DNA of 46,844 bases from Halomonas sp. (GCF_007625055.1 NZ_VMQS01000006.1:1271-48114), one strand, 5' to 3'; shown: positions 16,964 through 25,576, counted from the first letter of the stretch. Program-made: numbers and translations. The notes: a model not told the origin generated them from the sequence alone.

Positions 16964-19435
16964 ATGCTGGATAATGATGCCAACAGGCTACCTGTTGACG
17001 AGCACCTTGACGATATAACAAGAGCCTTGTCTTCTGCCTCACGTCTTATTTTGATGGCCCAGCCCGGGGCGGGGAAAACCACTCGGGTGCCATTGGCACT
17101 GCTTCAACAGCCCTGGGTCAACGGCCAGAAAATCCTGTTGTTGGAACCACGTCGAGTCGCTGCCCGCCTGGCAGCCACCTTCATGGCAGAGCAGCTGGAA
17201 GAAAGCGTGGGAGCTAGCGTGGGCTACCGCATGCGGGGCGAAACCCGCTGTGGCCCGTCAACGCGTCTTGAAGTGGTCACTCAGGGAGTGCTGACGCGAA
17301 TGCTTCAGGAAGACCCTTTTCTGGAAGGGGTGGCGTGTATTATTTTCGATGAGTTTCACGAACGTAGCATGGAAGCTGATCTGGGGCTGACGCTGGCGCT
17401 GGATATCCAGCAGAGCGTTCGGGAGGATCTGCGTCTTCTGGTGATGTCGGCGACCCTGGATACCATCGCGCTGCGCCAGCTACTGGGCCAAAATACCCCA
17501 CTGATCGAGTGTCCAGGACGGCAATATCCGGTCACGACCGCTTACCGTCCCTGCATTGATAAGGCCGCTATTGATGTTTACTGCGGGAAGGTCGTGGACG
17601 AAGCGCTGGCCGATAACACGCTCGGCGATATTCTGGTTATCCTGCCGGGGGTAAAAGAAATTGAGCAAACGGCCAGGAAGCTGAGGGCTCAGAACCTTGA
17701 TGTCCGCGTTACCTGTTTGCATGGTCGTATGCCACTCAGCGACCAGCGTGAGGCGTTAACCAGGGAAGATGGACATCGCAAAGTGATTCTGGCTACAGCC
17801 ATTGTTGAATCGAGCGTGACAATACAAGGTGTGAATTGTGTAATTGATGCGGGACTTGAGCGCGTGCCTGTTTACCAGCAGCGCAGCGGTGCAGGGCGAC
17901 TTGAAACCCGGCGTGTCAACCGTGCCAGCGCCGATCAACGGCGTGGCCGGGCGGGGCGGCAAGGGCCGGGAACCTGCTATCGGCTATGGGCCAAGGAGCA
18001 GCCTTTGCCTGCCCATCGCGAGCCAGAAATACAGCAGGCTGATCTGGCAGGCCTGGTGTTTGAGCTGGCTCGTTGGGGGGTGAGTGACCCTGGGCTGCTG
18101 ACGTGGATGACACCGCCACCGCAGGGCGCCTGGCGAAGCGGCCAGCAGCTATTGCTTCAGTTAGGGGTGCTGGATCATCGCTACCGGTTGACGACGCTTG
18201 GCCAGCAGTGCGGTCGCTGGCCGTTGCCGCCTCGCCTGGCCGTCATGCTTGAAGGCGCTTCACGCTTTGATGCCACGCCGCTGGCGTGCCTGTTGGCAGC
18301 GTTACTGCAAAGTGGCGAGCGCCTGGGGCCAAACCCTGAGCAAAAGCTGGCGCAAGCGCTGACAGCGCCAATCAAACAACGGACTGCCTGGCATCTCGAG
18401 GCACAACGTTTGGCACGTATCGCTGGCGTCGAACTTACCATTCAACCTACAGAGTCACTGGCGCCTCTGGGGGCTTTATTGACATTGGCCTATCCGGAGC
18501 GCATCGCGCATCAGCTAGCCCCTGGGCGGTTCCAGCTTGCCAACGGCATTATTGCTGACATGCCTCTGGATAGCCCCGAGGCTCATCAAGACTGGCTGTT
18601 GGTCATCGAGTGGTATGCGCACCAGGGTCGCCAGCGTATCGGCTCTGCAGTGAGGGTAGAGAAGGTTGTCGTGACGTCCCTGTTCCCTGAGATGACGCAA
18701 TGGCAGCCACAGGTTTACTGGTCTGAACAGGAGGGTAAGCTGATCGCTCGTGAGGTTCAGGCCCTGGGAGCCATTGAGTTGGTCAGTCGTTCCTCGCGCA
18801 ACCGCTTGTCAAAAGCGCTGGTAGATGAAGCTCTGGTTGCAGCAATTCAGCGGCGTGGCTACCTCTCAAGATGTGAGACGTTTCGGCAGTTGCAGGGGCG
18901 TATGCATTTGCTCAGGGAGCATGATCCTGAGTTCGATTGGCCAGACTGGTCAGATGATAGCCTGCTGGAGACACTGGAAGATTGGCTGGTGCCATACTTC
19001 AATGATCTGCAGCGTCTGAGCGCAGTGGATCAACTGCCGATTGGGAATATATTGCTTGAAACCCTGAGCTTCCAGGCGCGCAAGCGGCTGGATGGCCAAG
19101 CGCCGGTGGATTTGAAGGTGCCGGCAGGCCGATGTCTGACGTTGGACTATCGGCCCTGTCGGGATGGGCAGCCACCCGTGATGGCGGCCAAGCTGCAGGC
19201 GCTGTTTGGTTGGCAGACAACGCCCCGGCTGGTAAACAACAGAGTCAAGGTGCTGGTGCATCTGCTTTCACCCGCAGGTCGTCCGCTACAGGTCACACAG
19301 GATCTTGCGCACTTCTGGCAAAACGGCTATGCCGAGGTGCGCAAGGAGATGAGAGGGCGCTACCCCAAGCATCCCTGGCCCGAAAATCCGCTGACGGCTG
19401 CCCCCACTTCATTCACCAAGCGCCGTCAGGATTAA
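16964..19435 (+). CDS. hrpB: HrpB, ATP-dependent RNA helicase
   Basis: HrpB is a DEAH-type RNA helicase of unresolved cellular role. The 823 residues carry MAQPGAGKTTRVPLALL (Walker A, about 31-40), the HrpB-specific DEFH box (IIFDEFHERS), VMSATLD (motif III), the C-terminal helicase lobe with VILATAIVESSVTIQGV and RRGRAGRQGPGTCYRLW (motif VI), then the HrpB C-terminal domain ending with HLLSPAGRPLQVTQDLAHFWQNGYAEVRKEMRGRYPKHPWPE split over the last 60 residues. The start is the first ATG; its ribosome site is weak. The stop codon abuts a repeat remnant at 19433-19476. Confidence 0.94.
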   Translation: MLDNDANRLPVDEHLDDITRALSSASRLILMAQPGAGKTTRVPLALLQQPWVNGQKILLLEPRRVAARLAATFMAEQLEESVGASVGYRMRGETRCGPSTRLEVVTQGVLTRMLQEDPFLEGVACIIFDEFHERSMEADLGLTLALDIQQSVREDLRLLVMSATLDTIALRQLLGQNTPLIECPGRQYPVTTAYRPCIDKAAIDVYCGKVVDEALADNTLGDILVILPGVKEIEQTARKLRAQNLDVRVTCLHGRMPLSDQREALTREDGHRKVILATAIVESSVTIQGVNCVIDAGLERVPVYQQRSGAGRLETRRVNRASADQRRGRAGRQGPGTCYRLWAKEQPLPAHREPEIQQADLAGLVFELARWGVSDPGLLTWMTPPPQGAWRSGQQLLLQLGVLDHRYRLTTLGQQCGRWPLPPRLAVMLEGASRFDATPLACLLAALLQSGERLGPNPEQKLAQALTAPIKQRTAWHLEAQRLARIAGVELTIQPTESLAPLGALLTLAYPERIAHQLAPGRFQLANGIIADMPLDSPEAHQDWLLVIEWYAHQGRQRIGSAVRVEKVVVTSLFPEMTQWQPQVYWSEQEGKLIAREVQALGAIELVSRSSRNRLSKALVDEALVAAIQRRGYLSRCETFRQLQGRMHLLREHDPEFDWPDWSDDSLLETLEDWLVPYFNDLQRLSAVDQLPIGNILLETLSFQARKRLDGQAPVDLKVPAGRCLTLDYRPCRDGQPPVMAAKLQALFGWQTTPRLVNNRVKVLVHLLSPAGRPLQVTQDLAHFWQNGYAEVRKEMRGRYPKHPWPENPLTAAPTSFTKRRQD

Positions 19436-19476
19436 GGCCTGTTGGCGTTTCATCACGGCCGCGACAGAGGCCCTAG
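19433..19476. repeat. Deleted copy of a MITE-like palindromic repeat
   Basis: Bases 19436-19466 match 31 bases at the right end of the element at 32738-32919 (reverse orientation) with one mismatch. They are followed directly by the terminal AGGCCCTAG (19468-19476) of the opposite end. The core is deleted, leaving about 44 bases. It fills the gap between convergent hrpB and the ATPase gene, and its terminal CTAG supplies the ATPase stop codon. Confidence 0.75.
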
Positions 19477-22217
19477 CCCTTACGATGGCGCCAGATGCGT
19501 TTCTCCATTTCCACGGCCAGGTAAATCAGTCCGCTGACGGCCGCAATGGCCAGCCAATGGCTTAACGCCAGACTATCGCTGCCAAAAATAAGCTGCATGA
19601 AGGGCAGGTAGGTAAACGCCATCTGCAAAATCATGATCAAGGCGATAGCAATCCATACCGGGCGGCTACCGAAAATACCGTTTATGGACAGAGTGCTGTT
19701 GAGCAGGAAGCGGCTGTTAATCAGATAGGCGGCACTGCCGGTCACCAGCATATTGACGGCCCCGGCACGGGCAAGCTCATCACTGCCTCCTTGTTGCTGG
19801 ATCCAGGCAAAGATGCCAAAGACGCCAATCAACAATAGCAGTGAGACAAAGACCACCCGCCACAGCAGGAAGAAATCCAGCAAGGGCGCCTTAGGATCAC
19901 GTGGTTTGCGCAACATGAGGTCCTGTTCACCTTTTTCAAAGGCCAGCGCCAGGCCGAGGGTAACGGCAACCACCATATTCACCCAGAGTGCCTGTAATGG
20001 GGTTACCGGCAACATTGAGCCGAACAGCACCGCCAACATGATGGCCAGGCCCTGAGCACCATTGGTAGGTAGAATAAACGTAATGGTTTTACGGATGTTG
20101 TCGTAAACTTTTCGGCCTTCTTCAACAGCGCTGACAATGGTGGCGAAGTTGTCGTCCGCCAATACCATTTCTGCCGCGTCCTTGGCGGCTTCCGTGCCTT
20201 GAATACCCATGGCAACCCCGACATCCGCACGCTTCAGGGCGGGGCCATCGTTAACGCCGTCACCGGTCATTGAGCACACGCCCCCACGCGACTGCATGGC
20301 TTGGACCAGGCGCAGTTTGTGTTCCGGTGAAGCCCGGGCATAGACGTCAATATCCAGAATAGTGTCTTCGAGTTGACTGTCTGACATGGTCTCAATGTCA
20401 CGTCCGCTCAGTGCTCGCCGGGTGTTGTTGAAACCCAGCTGTTTGGCAATAGCCAGGGCCGTTGTTGCATGGTCGCCGGTAATCATGACCGGCCGGATGC
20501 CAGCTTTCTGGCAACGCTTGACAGCCTCAATCGCTTCCTGACGCGGCGGGTCGAGCAGGCCGATAATCCCCAGTAAGCGTAAATCGCCCTGAACGTGGTG
20601 ATGGTCCAGACCCTCAACCGAAGAGGTCAGCTTATCCGCGATAGCCAATACCCGCAGGCCGCGTGAGGAAAGCTCGTGGATGCGATCCTCCCAATGCTGT
20701 TGGTCAATGTCGACATCTCCTTCCTGTGAACACGCACTGGTACACATTTCAAGCAAGCGGTCAGGCGCACCTTTGACAAAAATCCGCTGTTGTCCTTCAT
20801 CGTAATGATGCAGGGTGGCCATGTACTTGTGTTCCGATTCGAACGGAATGGCGTCCACGCGTTTGACGCTCTCTCGCTGGGTGCGCGCCTGAATGCCCGC
20901 CTTGGCGGCAGCCACTACCAGCGCACCTTCAGTCGGATCACCATAAACCTGATGACGACCGTCCTTGTCGGCAAGCTCGCTGTCATTGCAGAGTACTGCT
21001 GCATTCAGGAAATCAGTCAGCATACGATCATTGTCGATCCTGACAGCTTCGTCTGATGTTTGCCCATCTGTCTGCACATAATGGAATTCGCCTTCTGGGG
21101 CAAAACCAATACCATCAATGGCATATTGCTGGTCATGCATCCAGATAGCCTGAGCGGTCATTTCATTACGTGTCAGAGTGCCCGTTTTGTCCGAAAAAAT
21201 GGTGGAGATGGAGCCAAGTGTTTCTACGGCAGGTAAGCGACGAACGATGGCATTGCGTTTTGCCATGCTCTGGACCCCCAGAGCAAGACCGATGGTAACA
21301 ATCGCAGGAAGCCCTTCAGGTATGGCGGCCACAGCAAGGCCGACGGCCGCCATAAACATCTCGCTGGCTGGCTGCTGGTGGATCACAACCCCCAGCACCG
21401 CTGTGATGGCGGCGGCTGTCAGGATAAATATGGCCAGTACTCGCCCGGCCCGATCAAGCTGTTGCAGAAGAGGGGTCTTGAGTTTTTCAACACCTCGTAA
21501 TAGCTCGGATATCTTGCCAATTTCTGTATGGCTACCGGTTTCCACTACCAGTCCGCGGGCGCTACCCTGAACAACGATAGTGCTTGCATAAGCCATGCCA
21601 CGGCGTTCTGCGAGATCAGCATCCTCAGCGACTGTTTCGGTGTGTTTCTCAACGGGAACAGACTCACCGGTCAGCGCTGCCTCTTCAGTTCTCAAGCGGC
21701 GTGCTTCCAGCAAGCGTAAATCGGCAGGTACACGGTCGCCGCTTTCAATCAGTACAATATCACCCGGGACCAGGTCTTCAGCTGGCACGGTAGTGCGATG
21801 GCCGTCTCTTAGTACATTGGCCTGTGGAGAAAGCATGTTGCGAATGCTGTCCAGCGCCTGCTCTGCCTTGCCCTCCTGGATGAAGCCGATAAGCGCGATG
21901 ATGACGACGACCCCGACAATAGCGGCGGCATCAATGCTATGCCCGAGCAGAAAGCTGGCCACGGCCGCTACCAGCAAAATCAGCATAAGCACATTATTAA
22001 ACTGCTCCAGCAAACGCCTGGTCCAGTGTCGACCCTGCTGTTGCTGAAGCTGATTAGGGCCTACATCAGTAAGACGCTGCTGTGCTTCCTCTTTGGTCAA
22101 GCCATTGGACGACACTTTCAGTCTGGAGAGAGCATCTTCGCTGTTGATACTGTGCCAGGCGGTTCTGGCCGATATGTCCTTAACCTCAGCGGAAGCGCCC
22201 TTGGATTGAGTGGCCAT
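19473..22217 (-). CDS. P2-type cation-transporting ATPase
   Basis: A 914-residue P-type ATPase of the SERCA/PMR1-like P2 group, an inner-membrane ATP-driven cation pump. In order: cytosolic N-terminus, M1-M2, actuator loop with TGES (183-186), M3-M4 with AAIPEGLPA (298-305), phosphorylation motif DKTGTLT (D343), nucleotide domain with VKGAPDRLLEMC, hinge MTGDGVNDGPALKRADVG, then M5-M10. M4 matches SERCA closely, but the M5 and M6 site residues differ: by my alignment SERCA E771 is Q722 and D800 is A751, while N719 and N747 are kept. The transported ion is therefore uncertain (Ca2+, Na+ or other). A GGGGAG site supports the start. Confidence 0.92.
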   Translation of the reverse strand: MATQSKGASAEVKDISARTAWHSINSEDALSRLKVSSNGLTKEEAQQRLTDVGPNQLQQQQGRHWTRRLLEQFNNVLMLILLVAAVASFLLGHSIDAAAIVGVVVIIALIGFIQEGKAEQALDSIRNMLSPQANVLRDGHRTTVPAEDLVPGDIVLIESGDRVPADLRLLEARRLRTEEAALTGESVPVEKHTETVAEDADLAERRGMAYASTIVVQGSARGLVVETGSHTEIGKISELLRGVEKLKTPLLQQLDRAGRVLAIFILTAAAITAVLGVVIHQQPASEMFMAAVGLAVAAIPEGLPAIVTIGLALGVQSMAKRNAIVRRLPAVETLGSISTIFSDKTGTLTRNEMTAQAIWMHDQQYAIDGIGFAPEGEFHYVQTDGQTSDEAVRIDNDRMLTDFLNAAVLCNDSELADKDGRHQVYGDPTEGALVVAAAKAGIQARTQRESVKRVDAIPFESEHKYMATLHHYDEGQQRIFVKGAPDRLLEMCTSACSQEGDVDIDQQHWEDRIHELSSRGLRVLAIADKLTSSVEGLDHHHVQGDLRLLGIIGLLDPPRQEAIEAVKRCQKAGIRPVMITGDHATTALAIAKQLGFNNTRRALSGRDIETMSDSQLEDTILDIDVYARASPEHKLRLVQAMQSRGGVCSMTGDGVNDGPALKRADVGVAMGIQGTEAAKDAAEMVLADDNFATIVSAVEEGRKVYDNIRKTITFILPTNGAQGLAIMLAVLFGSMLPVTPLQALWVNMVVAVTLGLALAFEKGEQDLMLRKPRDPKAPLLDFFLLWRVVFVSLLLLIGVFGIFAWIQQQGGSDELARAGAVNMLVTGSAAYLINSRFLLNSTLSINGIFGSRPVWIAIALIMILQMAFTYLPFMQLIFGSDSLALSHWLAIAAVSGLIYLAVEMEKRIWRHRKG

Positions 22218-22294
22218 CTGAACTCCCCGCGATCATGAATGTAGGTTAAGTATAACCCTCATCATGTTGCACTGCAGTGATCCAGCGCAAGGAG

Positions 22295-22627
22295 TCAGCG
22301 GGTTTCAAGGCTGACCCGGGTGCCGCATGCCAGCATCTCTTCAGCGGAGGGAACACTTGCGCTGACGCCGACCATTTCGTCGGCCACAGATGACCAGGTG
22401 AGGGTCGCGTGAGTAAATCCTAGAGGGCGCAGAGCACGGCTAACCCATTGGGTACCAGTAAAGCGGCATGTGTTTCCCGTGTCGTCTATCAAAGTGAAAA
22501 CGTTCTGATGGCTGTCATGCAGTCTGACAAAATACCAGCCCAGATCCAGCGCCTGGATTTCGATCTGGTAGTGGTCAGTGCGGTCTTTGTGACGAGCGAG
22601 TTGATCAAGCGTTATCGTATCAGGCAT
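22295..22627 (-). CDS. DUF6482 family protein
   Basis: A 110-residue soluble protein resembling the small DUF6482 family of Pseudomonas and Halomonas. It contains YQIEIQALDLGWYFVRLHD, which looks like beta strands, and a conserved TQWVSRALRPLG segment. No catalytic motif or localisation signal is seen, and the function is unknown. It starts 10 bases after the lipoprotein stop codon, so the two are probably co-transcribed and may be translationally coupled. Confidence 0.75.
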   Translation of the reverse strand: MPDTITLDQLARHKDRTDHYQIEIQALDLGWYFVRLHDSHQNVFTLIDDTGNTCRFTGTQWVSRALRPLGFTHATLTWSSVADEMVGVSASVPSAEEMLACGTRVSLETR

Positions 22628-22637
22628 GGCAATCTAT

Positions 22638-22925
22638 CTACTCCCTAACGTCTTGTTCAGGCGGAATTTCTCCCGGAAGTCTATATTGAGTACCGAGTGG
22701 GTTCTCTTCTTCATAGCGGCTATTGTCTTCCTCGGCAGGTACCCCGAAGACCGTTTCTTTTGACCCATCCTGCCAAGTGTAAGTAGTACATCCTGTTAGA
22801 AGAATACCAAGGCTGATGATACCGCAAAAACAGGCAGGACCTGTTAATCCTCTCGGAGTGCAGGAAGACAGGAACTGACTGGCTTTGCGGTTGGTGGGTT
22901 GAAACCCAAGGTTGTCAAATAGCAA
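22638..22925 (-). CDS. Small lipoprotein, TTG start
   Basis: A predicted 95-residue lipoprotein. A hydrophobic stretch (IISLGILLTGC) ends in a lipobox cysteine near residue 46, and the short mature part is acidic (TVFGVPAEEDNSRYEEENP). I start it at a TTG that follows AAAAGGAG with a 5-base gap; the only ATG upstream (22961) lies inside a terminator-like hairpin. The region before the hydrophobic core is unusually long (about 32 residues), so the true start could differ. Function unknown. DUF6482 follows immediately. Confidence 0.6.
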   Translation of the reverse strand: MLFDNLGFQPTNRKASQFLSSCTPRGLTGPACFCGIISLGILLTGCTTYTWQDGSKETVFGVPAEEDNSRYEEENPLGTQYRLPGEIPPEQDVRE

Positions 22926-22940
22926 AACGACTCCTTTTAA

Positions 22941-22976
22941 TAAAAAAAATCGTCTGGCCAATGAATGATCAGACGA
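22941..22976 (-). terminator. Terminator after the phasin-like gene, before the lipoprotein
   Basis: On the minus strand a 7-bp stem (TCGTCTG with CAGACGA) and 13-nt loop are followed by eight Ts. It lies about 95 bases after the phasin-like stop codon and only a few bases ahead of the ribosome site of the lipoprotein gene. Confidence 0.7.
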
Positions 22977-23070
22977 CTCGTATCGTGATGGGATTACTAC
23001 AGAACACAGAACCTGGCGTGTCTTTAATCATCGTGCCAGGCGTCTGGATGCCAATCAAACCTTTAAAAGC

Positions 23071-23457
23071 CTACAGTTCTTCCCACAGTGAGCGGCGAAA
23101 CTCATGGCTGAGCTCTGATGCCTTATGCAATCTGGTCATTTGAGCGTCTGCAAGCGTTTGTACAACCTCCTGATAGCAGTCGGCCATATTACGATTGCTT
23201 TCCGGTGACCCTGAGGCATTCATCATACACTTCGCCATCTTTTCATGGCTTTCCGTAATGGCCTGGAAAAACTGCATTTCAGCTTGCATTGCCTGAGACA
23301 TGCTTTCCATCCACGCCTGTTGGACTTTGGCAAAAGGTTGTATGGCCTGGGTACCTTGCTCAGCCCACCAGTTCAACAAAGGCTGGCTTGCATCAAACCA
23401 GGGGTTCATGGCTGTTAGCGGTGCCCACGGGTTGTTGGGAGTATTGGAAGTCGACAT
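23071..23457 (-). CDS. Phasin-like small helical protein
   Basis: A 128-residue protein with a Trp/Pro-rich N-terminus (NPWAPLTAMNPWFDASQPLLNWW) followed by amphipathic helices (MESMSQAMQAEMQFFQAITESHEKMAKCMM), resembling phasin-family proteins that coat polyhydroxyalkanoate granules. Many Halomonas strains make PHA. The ATG preceded by AGGAGG is chosen; the open frame extends about 74 codons further upstream without a ribosome site. No PHA synthase gene lies in the window, so the family call rests on composition and pattern only. Confidence 0.65.
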   Translation of the reverse strand: MSTSNTPNNPWAPLTAMNPWFDASQPLLNWWAEQGTQAIQPFAKVQQAWMESMSQAMQAEMQFFQAITESHEKMAKCMMNASGSPESNRNMADCYQEVVQTLADAQMTRLHKASELSHEFRRSLWEEL

Positions 23458-23697
23458 GATAGCCTCCTGAATTTCGATCAGTTTGGAGAAATGTTTACTT
23501 TCTGCCTTATAAGTATAGACAATCAGAGCTTTTCTGTTGATATAGATTAGGTGTAGGAGCAGGTTCAGCCAGAGTATCTTAATGTTCAACAAGGGTCGTG
23601 TGCCGTTTCGATCAGAGGGGCAAACCGGGTTTGGGGTTGCAGGATAAAAGCAGTACAATTCTGGTAGAGGATTTTTCAACTCACCGCTGAGGAGCTT

Positions 23698-24165
23698 ATG
23701 AGCACTACTTTAGCAGTAGTATTATTGATAATAGGGTTAATAGTGGTGATCGGGTTAGGAGCCTACGCCCTGAAGCTGCGCAAGGAGATCAAACGTCGCG
23801 AAGCGCTTGTTGAAGAAGAGCAACGTCGCGCAATCAGCAACAGTCTCGAAAATCTGGATTATGTTGTTGGTGCTATGGTGCAAGAGCAAGTGGACATCAC
23901 TGAAGGTTGTTGGCGTTGCAAGGTGCTGCTTGAAATTATTGACACCGATCTGACAGAGCGCCCAGAGTTCCAGGCGTTCGCAGAGGTCTATCAGCGCACC
24001 CGTCATCTAAAAACCCATTCAGCTCGCGGCCAACTGACACCTAAGGCGCGCTTTCAGGAAGATAAGGAACGTCTTGCCGTCGAGGACGAAATGCGCGACG
24101 AGGTTCTTGCGGCAGCCAAGGCAGTGATTGCATGGCGCCAAAAGAGTAAGCAGGCACTGCAGTAG
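23698..24165 (+). CDS. DUF2489 family membrane-anchored protein
   Basis: A 155-residue protein with one N-terminal transmembrane helix (about 4-26), a short basic coiled segment (KLRKEIKRREALVEEEQRR) and a cytoplasmic DUF2489 domain containing LDYVVGAMVQEQVDITEGCWRCKVLLEI. The conserved CWRCK cysteine pair is typical of the family. The function is unknown. The start has a GAGGAG site. The gene is divergent from the phasin-like gene. Confidence 0.85.
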   Translation: MSTTLAVVLLIIGLIVVIGLGAYALKLRKEIKRREALVEEEQRRAISNSLENLDYVVGAMVQEQVDITEGCWRCKVLLEIIDTDLTERPEFQAFAEVYQRTRHLKTHSARGQLTPKARFQEDKERLAVEDEMRDEVLAAAKAVIAWRQKSKQALQ

Positions 24166-24454
24166 GCCATGTTACTTCAGTTCATATTTGTTGATTTTTA
24201 TTTTTATATGCAATGATCGCATAATGCGGTCGGCTAGGTTTTGGGATCACCAATCGTATTTTATTTATGAAGACAGACGCACCGCTGTGTCTCAAGCTGC
24301 TATATTGACCAATGCGACTTATCAAATTCGCGCGAGCTTTTGCAGCATTGAGCTGCGGGTGTTGGGTTAAGGTGTAAGTTGCCGAGCTGAAATCTGGAGT
24401 GGTAGCCTCATCATTGGCCAAGCTGCCTGTTTTATTATTTTAAGGAGTGTTTAG

Positions 24455-25321
24455 ATGAAAAAATCAACAACTGGCTTGCTCATTGGATCGGCACTGGTAG
24501 TAGGTCTTTCCGGCTGTGCAAACTCCGCTTCACAACAGTCCGGTACACAGTCTGCAAGTTCAGATCGCGGTTGGTATCAGCACCCCTTTGTCTGTGGTCT
24601 TGCGGGAAGTGTTATCGGTGGTTCCATTGGTTATGCAACCAGTGGTAATTCTAATGAAGAAGAAAGCGGTCTGGTCGGCGCCACAGCCGGTGCGGCTATT
24701 GGTGGTCTTCTTTGCGCAGATCGCACTGTTGAAGCTGAACCGCAGTGTCCAAGCTACGGTGAAGTACCTGCGGGTGCAGCCGTTGATTCAGAAGGCTGTC
24801 CGCTGGATTCCGATGGCGATGGCGTTCCTGATTACCGTGATCAGTGCCCAGGAACGCCAGCGGGTGTTTCGGTCAACGCGGAAGGTTGCCCGGTAGATTC
24901 CGATAATGACGGCGTGCCCGATTATCGTGATCAGTGCCCGGATACGCCTGCCGGTGTAGAAGTCAACTCACTAGGTTGCCCGGAAGCGCTGGTGCTGGAA
25001 GGTGTCAATTTCGAGTTTGATTCTGCACAACTGACCCCTGAAGCTCAGCAGGAGCTTCAAGTGGTTGCTGAGCGCCTGGCAAACAACACCAACGTCCGTG
25101 TCGAAATTTCTGGACACACTGACTCACGTGGCAGCGCTGAATACAATAAGCGTCTTTCCCAGAGTCGCGCTGAATCTGTTGCCGATTATCTTAATCAGCT
25201 GGGTATCAGCTCCGATCGTATGATGGCTACCGGCTATGGTGAAGAGCGCCCTGTCGCTTCAAATGATACCGCCGAAGGCCGCGCGACAAATCGTCGTGTT
25301 GAATTGGATGAGGCAAACTGA
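24455..25321 (+). CDS. OmpA-family outer membrane lipoprotein with TSP3 repeats
   Basis: A 288-residue envelope protein that probably tethers the outer membrane to peptidoglycan. The signal peptide ends in a lipobox (VGLSGC, C21). Next come a glycine-zipper-like segment (about 48-90, GSVIGGSIGYATSG and AGAAIGGLL), calcium-binding thrombospondin type 3 repeats (DSDGDGVPDYRDQCP, then DSDNDGVPDYRDQCP, about 120-175), and an OmpA C-terminal peptidoglycan-binding domain (about 180-285) with VNFEFDSAQLTPEA and GHTDSRGSAEYNKRLSQSRA. A strong AAGGAG and a downstream terminator mark a single-gene unit. Confidence 0.92.
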   Translation: MKKSTTGLLIGSALVVGLSGCANSASQQSGTQSASSDRGWYQHPFVCGLAGSVIGGSIGYATSGNSNEEESGLVGATAGAAIGGLLCADRTVEAEPQCPSYGEVPAGAAVDSEGCPLDSDGDGVPDYRDQCPGTPAGVSVNAEGCPVDSDNDGVPDYRDQCPDTPAGVEVNSLGCPEALVLEGVNFEFDSAQLTPEAQQELQVVAERLANNTNVRVEISGHTDSRGSAEYNKRLSQSRAESVADYLNQLGISSDRMMATGYGEERPVASNDTAEGRATNRRVELDEAN

Positions 25322-25371
25322 TCCGTTCAGGATTATCCTTATTCACTTTGCTTAGGCAGTAGATGATCAGA

Positions 25372-25406
25372 AACGCGAAAGGCATACCGCCTTTCGCGTT
25401 TTTTTT
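25372..25406 (+). terminator. Rho-independent terminator of the OmpA-family gene
   Basis: A 12-bp stem (AACGCGAAAGGC side with the GCCTTTCGCGTT-type partner) and a 5-nt loop are followed by eight Ts, about 50 bases after the stop codon. Confidence 0.92.
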
Positions 25407-25531
25407 GCTGGTCAATAGACTACTTTGCTTTATCGAGATGGGGGCCTTTGCTAATATGCCGCTCTTGAACAAGTGACTGCTCCATCTATTATTCTGACGA
25501 CTTTTTTACTGATACCCATTGATAGCGATAT

Positions 25532-25552
25532 GTGACCCTTGGTGTGGGTCAC
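25532..25552 (+). promoter_or_regulatory. thrS leader hairpin mimicking a tRNA-Thr anticodon arm
   Basis: A perfect 7-bp stem (GTGACCC with GGGTCAC) closes a 7-nt loop, TTGGTGT. In tRNA numbering the loop has U at 32 and 33 and GGU, a threonine anticodon, at 34-36. The 5' half ACCCTTGGT equals the same part of the E. coli tRNA-Thr(GGU) anticodon arm as I remember it. It ends 10 bases before the Shine-Dalgarno AAGGA of thrS. E. coli ThrRS represses its own mRNA by binding such a mimic; here it is inferred. Confidence 0.7.
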
Positions 25553-25576
25553 CACTGCGCTCAAGGAATGACCTGA

